From Turnera subulata (Eukaryota; Streptophyta; Magnoliopsida; Malpighiales; Passifloraceae): a DNA stretch of 64,000 nucleotides. Position 1 is the stretch's first letter, and each line of letters opens with the position of its first letter. The position numbers and the translations under genes are program-made. The stretch is from NCBI GenBank assembly GCA_028386065.3, contig JAKUCV010001512.1, positions 319,615-383,614 of the forward strand, read 5' to 3'. The notes below the pieces were generated by a model, which worked only from the letters and a program-made list of their open reading frames with translations, searched no databases and was not told where the DNA came from. Shown piece after piece: positions 35,545-50,569 of the stretch.

Positions 35545-38500
35545 TAGATGTGTCGTCTGTGCCTGTGTGTACTATATCTATCTATCTATCTATCTACCCA
35601 CACCCTAGGGTTGTTATTTTTCTTTTCTTTTCTTTTTCTCTCTTGTTGGTTTTTGAGAAAAAGAGGAAAAAAGAAGGAAAGGGATCAACCAGTGACACTC
35701 TGCTCTTTGCTTTAGATTTCAGTGATGGATAGAGAGAGAGACAGAGAAAGAAAGAGAAGAGAATACTGTGGTTGCTGCGCGTCTCTCACTGGCTGTGCAG
35801 ATCGAAACTACCGGTGAATCGACGCTCGGCAATCACGAAATGGGGGTTTCCTCAGTACTTCTTGTTGTGTGTATAAAGAGGGAAAAAAAAAAGCTGGGGG
35901 CTTTCTCTATTTTTGGCAAGGGTGTCTTTGGTGATTCCTCTGCCTGGTTCTCATGACATTTGTGCACCAACCATTCATGTCTCCCTCCTTGATATTTTGT
36001 TCCCATTTACTACATTTCATCTCTTCTACTATTTTACTATTATTAAACCACACCATGACTACTCCCTAGCTATAAGTCCACCATTTACCACGTTAATGGC
36101 AAGTAACATGGGTTTGTCAGGTGATTTTTGCTAAAGATACCACACCAGCGTTGGAGTTTGATGGAACAGTGGGTGGTTTCGGTGACAAATGTGCAATGTG
36201 GATTCATGGTGGGTTTTTTAGCTTCTTTTTGGGTGGCGTTGTATGCATCATGGATCTGTTATGGTTAACTAGGGTTTGGCCGGGTACTATACTCGAGTTA
36301 TATGCATACATCCATGGTAGGGTTAATATTGGGAAAGGAGAAAGAGAGGAAGGGAGAGGATTGTGGAGAGGGAGAAAAAGAAAAAATGGTGGTGGTTAGG
36401 GAGTGGCCAAGAGAAGGGTGACGAATGGAAGGTGGAGAAACAACAGGTGTTGCAAAAGTTCTGATACCCTGTGTACAGAAATCAATGGCGTTTTTGGGCT
36501 TATTTGTTGGGGGGGCACTCGATCCGTCTTTCCATGTAACTAAGTTAGTAGAAGTAGTAGTAGCTGTAATAAAAGAACATGAACTTGCTTCCTCCTCATG
36601 ATCTCTCTCCCTCTCTGAGAAATAAAAGAAATAGTGGGTGTGTTGTTGAATTTGGATGTGGGAAGCAGGGGAGCCAGCAGAAAACCGCTATTTCTGTGTC
36701 TGGACTTCATTGCGCGCCCAATCCTCAGCTTTTGGCTACTGGGTGTGCATGCCCCATGTTGTTATTTTATACTATCTTTAGTGTTGCACACTCATACAGG
36801 ACACTAATGTGTGAGTGGGTATTATATATTATATATATATATCATCGGTTAAGTTAAGAAATATGGAGGTAGGTGGCTTCATATACATATGAAATTAATC
36901 TTGGCCAAGATTTATGCATCTGCGTCAACATGGCATATTAACCGTTTAATATAATAGCTCACTGCAGGATTCTTTTGCACAATAACGACAGTATATATAT
37001 TAACTGGTCTTCTAAAATGTGTATTAGTACCTTATAATTAAATTAAAAAAAAATCAGGGAAGTAGGTTTATGAATAGGAAGAAGATTAGGATCGGATTCG
37101 CGTTTCCACACAATTTCCTGTTACACATCTTTTGGTGATTTTTTTTCTAGAAAATGTTCTAAAAAGAAAAAAGTACACACGGACACATAATTTTGAGAAA
37201 AATAATAGAATATTATTAGAAGTTTTATTAACAGGATATAACTCTTATAAGGAAAGTTGAGTCAGAAAAGAAAAAACGCGCAAATTATACAAATTAATAC
37301 ACAGTTATTCTAATTAATTACTCATGAGTTAGAGCTTTTGGTTAAAAAATAACTGTTTCTTAAATTTCCCCACTTTTTGGTTTATGCTCTCCTCTTTACC
37401 CAGCAAGTTCTGTATTTCAAACTGAAGGATGCAGCCACGTGCTTGTCATGCAGATATGCATATATATGAGGTAATAAATAATGAGGAGATCCGTCGGCAG
37501 CATCACAACATCACCCAAAAAAAAGAAAAATGCTTCTAGCAATCTATACTAATTACATTCTTGCTCAGATTAAACAAGTCCGGAATGGATTTTTATGTTG
37601 TGTATGAAGCATGCAAGATCCCAGGTTCGATATATAATACCGAGTATGAATTAATCATTTCCGTGTCCATTTGTAGGTCTTGGTCGGATAGTAAAAGTAA
37701 AAAGTAAAAACGATCAAGGGAAAAAGAAATATCACATCAGAAATCTTACAATTATTTATTATTTTTCCAACTAAATTTTTGCCGCATTGGGAAATTTAGC
37801 CAATAATGTCAGTTGTTTCCTGTAATTTAAATTGTTTTAATGATTTTCTTCATCTCCAAATAAACCATAAGTGAATATTGCGAACGGGCGAGCTACTAGT
37901 CTGGCAATGCAAATAAATACAAACATAAACAGAAAGAATGAGAATGGAATAAAGAATGAAAGATGAGACTAAAGAAAAAGATATGTTCTTTTTTGAATAA
38001 TTATATCCAAAACAAAAAGACACTAGTTTGTAAAAGGAGCACCACAGGTTGATAGACTGGCTACTAATTCTTGGTAAAGCAGCCAAATTTGCAAGGAAAT
38101 TTCACAGAAACCACACAATAGCAAGTCCTATTCTGTGGCAAGAGCCGCCAAAAAAATATCAATCCAGCATATTGGAAGACTCTTAATGGAAATTCACTGG
38201 GAAATGAAGATGAAAACAGGAACAAGGAAAACGCGTTGCATACCAATCAACATCTACCAATGGGCAAAGCAAGATTAGGTCTCTTGGGACGGTAAAAAGG
38301 TGATATGGAAAATTCCATTCCTGCACTTGGCGAGGTACACAACCATGATTGTTTTAATCCTCCCAAAAACCAGCTGCTGTCAAAACTACAGGAGTTCAAA
38401 TAACAAGATCTGTCAAGAGAACGCTAAATACAGGTACAAGGCATTGTAAACCTCCAGTCATAAAAATACTATTCTGAATGAAAAGCACAGTGAGACCGTA

Positions 38501-38826
38501 GAATTTGCAAAACTGCTTATGTACAGATTCGTGAAAGACAATACAAAGTTCCCATGAGAACACAGAAAAACACACGTTGCAGCCGGAGAAGGGTCTTGTA
38601 TGCATGAGCAAAGAGGAAGTTTCAGATCCGCGTCCAGCAAGTTACGAACCCTCATATTGAAAAATCTGACAGATTCTGTGAGACGGCTAATTATACAAGA
38701 GGGCAGCTTTAAAGACTATTACAAATAGTCCAGAGGAAAAGAAAAAATCTTTTCTCAACTGGCTTCAGCAATCTTTCCTTTCTTGCGCAGAAAACAACTC
38801 AGGGATTCAATCAGTTAACACTATTT
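35545..38826. other. FUS3 upstream region and LCB2 3' flank
   Basis: Upstream of FUS3 the coding strand has a long CT-rich leader (complement of the GAGA-rich 35725-35765). RY-type CATGCA cores lie at 36746-36751 (minus), 37447-37452 and 37610-37615. A (TCTA)5 microsatellite sits at 35577-35596. The LCB2-proximal part (37800-38826) looks like 3' UTR and flank. No coding frame is convincing. Confidence 0.5.
35577..35596 (+). repeat. (TCTA)5 microsatellite
   Basis: Five perfect TCTA units just upstream of the FUS3 start codon on the opposite strand, within its leader or core promoter. Confidence 0.9.
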
Positions 38827-42664
<3,838 letters not shown>

Positions 42665-44783
42665 TTCCTCTCTTCTCTTCTCTTTTTTTTTTTTTTTCTT
42701 AACCGTGTGTGTGTTTCTTCTGTGTGTGCTCGCTCTTGATTTGATTTGGTGGATCACATAAGCAAAGGAGGATTTAATTGAGGAATGGAGGAGGGGGGAG
42801 CAGATCCAGGCTGGAATGGGGTTGGCTAAATGTTTATGTGTGTGGGGTGGAAGGAGGAGGAGGAGGAGGAGGAAAGAGGGAAGAAGAAAGAATTGTAAAA
42901 CTTTGAATTGGATTTGGATTTTGAAGTCAGACTTTTTTGGGATTGGATTTTTGGAAAAAAAAAAAAAAAGAGTAAAGGAAAGTAGGAGAAAGGAAAAGGA
43001 GTGTGGTGTAGATCCGGGTTGGATTTGTTGTTGTGGGTCGGGTTTGACGACGGGTAAAAGAGGTAAGTGTTTGCGGTTTGCCTACTGGCCAATGGCGGAT
43101 ACAATGGCCGGGCTCAACTTGGCGAAGATCTGCGGGCCACGTAATAATATTATTAATAATGTAAAATATAATTAATTATAATATCTGCCAACTTGTAGTC
43201 TTGATGTTATTTCAGTGATGGCTGATTGTTTTCTTTTCTGCTGGCCCAAACAAAAGAAATGGAGTTTTGTTTTCTCTTGCAAAAGGGAGAAGCAGTTTGT
43301 AATCTATGGGGGGAGTTGGATTTTGGCAGCACCACCAAGTTTTGATACCTGCCGTTTTGATTCCTGCCTCAACTAGCCATGATCTATGCCAATTTTTTGT
43401 ATCCATATACTTTGTAATTGGGTTTGGCACTCGTATTCGGGCAGGAAAAAACAAAAGAAAAGCATAATTACAACAAATATTTTATTTATCGCCATTTAAT
43501 TTTTCTCATTCATCCGGTGACATTTAGTTACTTTTTTTTTTTTTGCTAGATCCATGCCATTTTACGGTAATTGGGATTCAGTATCATTTATTGTTCCCGT
43601 TTAATTGTGGTATATAAGTTTCTTTAAAAAATTGAACTTACTCGTAGGCTCTATAAGGATGTCATAATAAATTTCGTATACCTGCCTAATTAAGAAGTAT
43701 AGGAACTTTTTTCTGCACAAAAAAAGCAAGAACTCCTCAATGGCGGCGTACATGTCGTTAATTTTTTTATTATTTTTCACAAAACATAATGAAATAAAGA
43801 TAAGTTATATAATGATTTTGTATTTGGTTGAGAACGTAAATATTTAAACAAAAAAAATTGTTTTGGAAGTTAGAGCTAAATATTGTAAACTAAGATAATA
43901 TTGGCAAAAGTACGTGTTGCCATCTATAACTCCTAACAAAATTGGAAAATCTTCTTTTCTTAGAGTAGATTGGAAAATCTTCTTTAATGTGGGGACTGGG
44001 GCGAATATAATAATATTATTAAGCAGAGAGATATTCTTAGAATTAACTCTTTACCCTTTTGTTTCTTTATAAAACAACTCTTTACGTCTTTCTTTTTTAG
44101 TTTCCGATCTGGTATCCGAAGCTTTGCCCTGACTAATTCGGATTCGATCGCGTCGCACACCTCTAGGTTTGGTGAATGAGTTTCTCAATGAAAATTTTTT
44201 AAGCCTTTCTTTTTCTGTTTCCCGTCCGGTATCTGGAGCTTTGCCCCGACTAATCCAGATTCGATCTGCGTTGCGCACCTAAGTATGGTGGGTGAGTCTC
44301 CTAATAGGATTTTCTGCGTACACGAAAGCTCAAACCTAAAACCTCGCTTACACGAAACCAAGTCAGTTACCAGTACCACTTAGACCAACCGACATTAATA
44401 CTCTTTAATTAAGCCTTTCTAATTCGTCTCAATTCTCTACATTTGGATAGTGACAGCATTCATTAATTAATATTTAATAAAACTGCTTTTGTTATCTTAC
44501 CACTAGCCATGCCTTCCCTTGCCAGCTAGTAGTAGCTGATGCTACGGGTGAGGGTGCTAAGGGATTTTAGAGTATAACTTTCGTCTAATACAACTTCATT
44601 CACCCAAAAAAACAATCTGTTACTAAAAATAAAATCTAAATTTTTATCATTTAAAGTCGTAAGCAGCGTGATCATGACACAACTAAAGAAGTTTGAGTCT
44701 GTATTAAAATAAACCTCATAACCACGCGGCTGTTTAGTTTGTACTCCTAAACATTAAGAGCCCTAGTAGTAATTTCTCCAGCT
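42665..44783. other. Intergenic, LCB2 upstream region to F-box cluster
   Basis: LCB2 promoter and leader, AT-rich spacer, and a SINE-like element at about 44095-44391. The divergent F-box gene starts at 44784. No coding frame is convincing. Confidence 0.5.
44095..44391 (-). mobile_element. tRNA-related SINE-like element with duplicated body
   Basis: On the minus strand the sequence begins CGGTTGGTCTAAGTGG, which resembles a tRNA/Pol III A box, and about 40 bases later has AGGTTTGAGCTT, a weak B box. The body follows in two diverged tandem units of about 105 bp (44208-44320 and 44095-44200). Each contains a TAGTC, GGGC, AAAGCT segment and a GGATACC or AGATACC segment. The layout fits a plant SINE. 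I could not define exact target-site duplications, so the ends are approximate and the call tentative. Confidence 0.4.
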
Positions 44784-47146
44784 ATGGGAAATTCAGTCGA
44801 GAGCACAAGCTCCGTGCATGCAACAATCAAAGGCTCCTCCTTCTCATCATCAGCATCATCGGATCGTGACCTCACCGGATGGGCCCGAAAAAAACCACGA
44901 TATTCATCATCGCCGGCATGTGGAGGGGTTGATCGTATCAGCGATCTCCCCGACGACGTCCTCCAGCTGATTCTATCCTTCTTGCCCACAGCACAAGCCA
45001 TCAGAATCAGCTACTTATTGTCCAAGCGTTGGGGTTCTCTTTGGGCCTTCACGCCTAACCTGCTCTTCTCCTCCCGCCCATCTCTCCCCCCTCGCCGTTT
45101 CGCTTCCTTCGTCGACAAAACCCTAACCCTCTACCAATCCGAGAAGGTCAAGAAATTCTCCGTGGAGCTTCAGGTCTTGAAAGCCCTGGAAGAACAGGTT
45201 GGTTCGTGGGTCAATTTCGCTATAACCCACCACGTGGAGGAGCTGTGCTTGGTCTTCCGCGACGTCGACGGGAGGGAGAATTCCAGCACCGCCAGTCCTG
45301 ACCGGTACCTGTTGCCTCTTTGTCTCTACACTAGCTCTTCTTTGAAAGAACTGAGGTTGAGATTATGTGAACTCAAGCCAAACGGGTTAGATACGGTTTC
45401 CTGGGTGTCGTTGAAGCTGTTGTCTCTTGCATATACACGCCTGAGTAACGATTCACTCAAAGCACTTTTGCTAGGGAGTCCTGCTCTCGCGTACTTAAGA
45501 TTGGATTCTTGCAGTGGGTTTAATTTGATTGATGCCAGTGCTAGTACAAAGTTGAAGGAATTAGTAGTGGATGGTTACTTTTGTGATGCTAGAGTGGTTG
45601 GTGTTTTTGTACAAATTAGAAAATATGGTCAGTTTACAATTAATGGTCCTAACCTTCTACGTTTGACGATAGTGGGTTGTTTCCCTACAAATTGTAGGTT
45701 GGAAGATGTATCCTCTTTGGTGCAAGCTAATATTGGTTTTCACATGCAAGACGATAGATTCAGCGATCTGATTCCGGGTCGACGGGCCATGTTAAGAAGC
45801 ATTCTTGAAAAGTTAGAGCAAGTTGAGAAACTTACAATTGCTCCTTGGTGTCTTCAGGCATGTTTCCTCACTCTAATGATTATAAAATTATGTAACACAT
45901 ATACTTAAACACATCGTTCATGTTTTAACAATATCCAAAGGCTTTCGTTATTCAAGACATCTCTAAATTGCACGTTTCTTCTCTGCTACCTTTTTTTGCC
46001 GCATCCTAGTACGTAGGGAAGAAGTAGATTTTCATGATCAGATGGGCATGCCCAGACTACCTGTTTGATGCCATTAAGTGAATGGCATGCTTGAAATATT
46101 GACTACTAATGATGGCTTGCATTGTATAATATTCCTCCATGATTAATTTGCTTACCCCCGTAATTGTTAATTTGAATGTGAGGGAAAGATATAAGGCAAC
46201 ATCCGTCTAGTAAGAATTAGACTTGCTATTTGAAATGTTTGTGTGTTTCTTTTAGAGTAGTTATACATAAAACTGCAACATGATTCCTACCTCTAATATA
46301 TTTCTTCTGTTAATATTTTGCTTTGTCTTTTTATGCTTTCAGATTTTATCAACGTTTGAGAAGCAGGGCTTGTCTTTGCCGTCGTCAACCCGCAAAGTTT
46401 TAACGGTAAATATGGGGGAGGAAAAATGGGACATTCCTGGCTTGGCCAGCTTGCTTAGAAGCTCACCTCATTTGCAGAAGCTAACGATAAACATGCAGCC
46501 CTACGGCAAATCTTTAGAGGTATGCTTCAGCGATATTTCTCCGGCAAACGTTTAGACATTTTGTGTTTCTTTTTGGTGAATAGCTTAATTACTATTTGTT
46601 GGAGGAATTTATTGGCAGATCCTTGCTTAAACTTCAGAATATTCACACTTTAACATTTATTTAATTCGCCTACAAGATCTTATTTGACAAATACAAAACT
46701 ACTAATCATCTATTAAAGTTAACCTTTGTACTGCAACCAGAACCATTTTATATATTTCTAGAAGGATCAGCATAGCAAAGTTAAATATTTATAAGCATCC
46801 GCAGGTTCAGCCTCTCGTGGCTTACAAATCTTTCCACGTCCGAGGAGAAAATTACTGGACATCACAAGAAAGAGCTTTCAAATGCTTACAGCTGCAAGGC
46901 GTAGAAGTTGTTGGCTTTGATGCAAGACATCCAGATTCGGGGCTCATACTTGACTTGGTAGAATTCCTGCTCAAGAATGCAAAGGCGCTGGAGGAGATTG
47001 TTATTCATGTGCGTTGTCGACATAAACGTGGGAGTCGGGTTGATTATTACTCACAAGATATAAAAGAATTATTCGAGATAACCCAATTATTATTAAGCCA
47101 TCCCAGAGCTTCACCAAGTGCAACAGTAGTGTTTAAACTTTTATGA
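44784..47146 (+). CDS. F-box/LRR-like/FBD protein, copy A
   Basis: Three exons, 44784-45857, 46343-46519 and 46805-47146, encoding 530 residues. An F-box lies at about residues 49-88 (RISDLPDDVLQLILSFLPT and SKRWGSLW). Degenerate leucine-rich repeats occupy the middle (LRLRLCEL, LKLLSLAYTRLSND, LAYLRLDSC), and an FBD-like C-terminus ends in SHPRASPSATVVF. Such proteins are substrate receptors of SCF ubiquitin ligases; the target is unknown. The first intron begins GC (CTTCAG|GCATGT) rather than GT. Only that join restores WCLQILSTFE, and the same site is used in copy C. YLLSKRW has one residue more than the usual SLSKRW, a small insertion in the F-box. It is one of three related copies here; this one has no disabling lesion. 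Confidence 0.85.
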
Positions 47147-47802
47147 AGTAGTTTCACTTTATAAGAAAGTGAGTACAGTTATTTGGAGTAGTTTTTGCTT
47201 GGGTTTTCTTATTTTAGGACTCTTGTTTATGATTAATTAGAATGATTCTATTGAATGCTAAAATTGTACATTTTGAGCTTCGGATACATCTCATGTTGCT
47301 GTACCTACTTGCCCCCACCATTTGTAGCTTTCAGTGCTTGGCATTTTGTTATCTTTATAACTGCTGGATCCATCATTCAAATTGTCTTCAAATCAACAAT
47401 CCATGGAACAAGCAAAACTTGTTGTGTCATTTCTTCAAATCGATTGTTACTAGAGGAGGAAAGAGGTAGATATTAGCAATTGAGGGGAATGAGCTGCCAC
47501 TTTCTTGTTAAATACAAGCCATTTAGATCTGATTGGAGGGTTGAGATTAGATTGACAAAGATATATACAGGGAAGGCCGAATTTATTGTAACCTATGTTG
47601 TGGTTAATGCCCCTATGAATTGTGAAGCTGGATCATTTATGCTTCTCTTATATGTGAAGCCAGGCCATATGTGAAACATGACATTTCTGTACCAAAATTT
47701 GTCGAATCAGAACCCTACGCGGCAGGATTTGCTGCTTTAAGATCAATTTGCTGAAAAAATAAACAAACAATCTGGATTTTGTTGCTTAAATGATTTGTTG
47801 AC
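47147..47802. other. 3' flank of F-box copy A
   Basis: 3' UTR and AT-rich spacer. Small frames here are not convincing. Confidence 0.45.
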
Positions 47803-48480
47803 TTAAAGGTCTTTCACTTCCTTACTTGTTAGTTGTCACTCTAGAAGGTAATTGAGTTCTGATTATCATATTTATCATGTAATAAGGATGGGTTGTAGTA
47901 TAAAAAAAAAAAAATAAGGATGGGTTGTAGTTTCGGCGTAGTTTTCTCTTTTGTGGTCATTCCTCGTAGAGCTGTTTTTCTCTTATATCCCCTTTGAAAG
48001 ATATATAGACAGAATTATGTTCGTTTCCATTAGTTCACAGATTTTTTGTTTATTGCCATTAAATTCATATCTGCTTCTGTGTTCAAATCGAGCAAAATCA
48101 GGCCAAAAAAGAAAACACGAAGGTGATAGTATCACTACATCCGTAAACTATTTTCATTTCAAATTAAGAATTCTCGATTAATTGAATTCTTGTGGGGAAT
48201 TGGTGGTATACTTGTTTATTCAACTTTTTATAATTTATCAAAACTTTTTATAATTGATTATAATGCTGGTGTGCATATTATTACCTTTTCTATTTGTTTG
48301 TCTTATTATTAGGTTTCTGGTGAACCTTCTCAGGATAAACTTTGTAAAATTAAGGCACAGGACCGCGATGTTTGCTTGCTCGAAGAAGATAGATAAGACT
48401 ACTATTTGTGGCAACGCGCCTCATGGAAAATAATGTATGTGCAGAAGTTTTAAAAAATTATAAAAATAGATATGACCATA
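47803..48480 (+). repeat. Duplicated intergenic module, copy M1
   Basis: Homologous to 49613-50330 (M2) and in part to 53416-53760 (M3). Shared landmarks are GAGCTGTTTTTCTCTTATAT, CAGGATAAACTTTGTAAAAT and GAAGTTTTA with TTATAAAAATAGATA. Within each copy TATTAG or TACTAG precedes GTTTCT and a short frame (VSREPSQDKL in M2), perhaps an old exon. The modules show that F-box gene plus flank was copied as a unit. Confidence 0.8.
47883..47931 (+). mobile_element. Poly(A)-only retro-insertion with 17-bp target-site duplication
   Basis: TAAGGATGGGTTGTAGT occurs at 47883-47899 and again at 47915-47931. Between the copies is only ATAAAAAAAAAAAAA. The paralogous module M2 has a single diverged copy (TAAGGGTGGGCTGTAGT) and no A-run, so it is an empty site. 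The structure is what target-primed reverse transcription leaves when it aborts within the tail. Confidence 0.7.
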
Positions 48481-48612
48481 TGAGGAAGATAAGAACAATG
48501 CCATTGTCTGCAACATTGGTCGGTTCGTCAACGAGATTGACATGCACGGACTTGAGTCCTATCCTGGTGTAAAGCGCATCACTATCAAGCCCCAAACCGC
48601 CAGGTTTTGTTT
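48474..48612 (+). pseudogene. Adenosylhomocysteine hydrolase (SAHH) gene fragment
   Basis: Translation gives DHMRK, then after a 1-bp deletion NNAIVCNIG (in shifted frame), FVNEIDMHGLESYPGVK and RITIKPQTARF. This is the conserved SAHH stretch near the NAD-binding region, where the enzyme reads NIGHFDNEID. The His and Asp of that motif are Arg and Val here. Only about 45 codons are present, and module M1 sequence precedes it directly. The junction GACCATAT is shared between module M3 and the SAHH coding sequence, suggesting microhomology joining. It cannot make a functional enzyme. The frame continues to 48769 with residues I do not recognise, perhaps a second fragment. Confidence 0.8.
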
Positions 48613-48908
48613 TGATAAGAAAGATCGTCACTTAGGCATAGAGTTTTTGATACCAACACTTAGGCATAGACTTACCCATTACATCATCAAGGCATTGTTT
48701 CTCGCTGCTGAGTCAGTTGGTCTGAAGGAGCAAGTATTAGAATTGAAAAAAAGCAAAGTATTGTCGTGATACTAAAAAAACACACAATATTTCAATTACA
48801 AGACAGAAGGGGAGCTGACCTATAATTAACAAGGCTCATTGAAGCTACTACATCCTGTCAGTGTGTGATGTCTAAAGCCTGGATGAGGAACGGTTACAGG
48901 AGGCAGTG

Positions 48909-49610
48909 ATGATTTGTTGGGCACTATGGCACTCGAGGAATCAACTGTACTTCCAAAATAAGGAGTTGCAACCAAACATAGTGATGGAGATTACGTCTTC
49001 AACCCGTTCTGCATTCACTGCAGCTCAAGCTCGAGCAGACCCTATTGACTTGCACAGACCGCTACCTCAAATGATGAATCATTGGCGCCCGCCTGATCGG
49101 GGTACTATAAAGTTAAAATGTGATGCTGGATGTTTTGGGAACCATACTAGTGGTGCTGGATGGGTGGCTAGAGATGACTTCGAGGGTGAGATTTTGGCAG
49201 CTGGATACGCAAGAATGGAGATGTGTGATGCACCTGATGTAACGGAGGCGAAGGCGGCTTTTATTACACTGGAGAAAGCTGCTGAGTTAGGCTTCACCGA
49301 AGTGATCCTTGAATCCGATTGCCTCCCACTCATACAGCAGCTACAGCATCCATTAGCCCCATTGTCCTATTTCAGTATTTTTGTTTTTGATATTTTACAA
49401 TTAGCTATGAACTTTAGAGCACTTTCATTCATGCATGTAAGAAGGTCTGGAAACTGTGTTGCTCACGCATTAGCTCAAAAGGCGAGAGGCAATACGGATT
49501 CGGTTGTCTATATTGAGGATGCTCCCAGAGATATCCTCGAATTAGCAACCTCTGATATGGTGCAAGTTAATCAATATACGAATATCGCAGTATTCATTAA
49601 AAAAAAATAA
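48909..49610 (+). pseudogene. RNase H-like (RVT_3) C-terminus of a plant LINE, 5'-truncated
   Basis: A reading frame of about 233 residues. The opening ICWALWHSRNQLYF is typical of the region just before the RNase H-like domain of plant LINE ORF2. The domain follows with KCDAG (Asp about 73), DVTEAKAA (Glu about 114), ILESDC (Asp about 138) and RRSGNCVAHALA. It ends in KKK* from an A-rich tail, and module M2 begins at once. Reverse transcriptase and endonuclease are absent, so this is a 5'-truncated LINE insertion, or a domesticated RNase H gene. The frame is unbroken and opens without an ATG at 48876; the first ATG is at 48909. No promoter is evident. Confidence 0.65.
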
Positions 49611-49612
49611 AT

Positions 49613-50330
49613 TAAAGGTTATTCAGTTCCTTGTCACTCTATGAGTTAGTTGACTACTGATTATCATATTTATCTTGTGATAAGGGTGGGCTGTAGTTTC
49701 GGCGTATTTTTTTCTTTTGTGGTCATACCTCGTATGGTAGAGCTGTTTTTCTCTTATATCCCCTTTGAAAGATATATAGACAGAATTATGTACGTTTCTA
49801 TTAGTTCACAGATTTTTTGTTTATTGCCATCAAATTCATATCTTCTCCTGTGTTCAAATCGAGCGAAATCATACAAAAAAAAAAAAACAACGAAGGTGAT
49901 AGAATCACTACATCAGTAAACTATTTTCATTTCAAAGAATTCTTGATTAATTGAATTCCTGTGGGGCGATACCACCCAATTTTAATTTGTATACTTGCTT
50001 TTGGTAAATCTAATTTTTTATAATTTATCAAAAAAAATTATAATTGATTATGATGTTGGTGTGTATATTATTACCTTTTCTATCTGTTGTCTTGTTATTA
50101 GGTTTCTCGTGAACCTTCTCAGGATAAACTTTGTAAAATTAAGGCACAGTTCAAGGCGATGTTTGCTTGCTTGAAGAAGATAAGATAAGACTTCTAATTG
50201 TGGCAACGCGCCATCTATCGATGGAAAATAATCTATGTGCAGAAGTTTTATGTAAAAAAATTATAAAAATAGATATGCACCATGTTTCTGTAATTAATAG
50301 TATGAGTAAACTCTTTCAATTGTTTTCGAT
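49613..50330 (+). repeat. Duplicated intergenic module, copy M2
   Basis: The most complete partner of M1 and M3. It lacks the SAHH fragment and the poly(A) insertion of M1, and continues into the upstream part of the broken F-box copy B. Homology with M3 continues past 50330 (TTTCGTGGTATCATTAGAC) to about 50565. Confidence 0.8.
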
Positions 50331-50569
50331 TTCGTGGTATCATTAGACGACCGTTCGGACTTCGGATATGCAAATGATGGTTCAATGCGGAATTTGTCTT
50401 TGAAAGATATGGCACCTCAAATCAACTTTATTTCTTTATTTTCTTTTCCCCTTCCTTCTTGAAAAGTTTACGAATTTCCATCCTTAATTTTAGTGAAAAA
50501 GAATACAATGCTGAGGATAAAAAATTGTTTCTTCAAGGATATAATGTGTGATATGGAGAGATGGACTAG

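Noticed and set aside
37601..37640. Possible tRNA B box (GGTTCGATATA) in the FUS3-LCB2 spacer
   Set aside because: No matching A box or cloverleaf around it. I found no tRNA or rRNA gene in the window.
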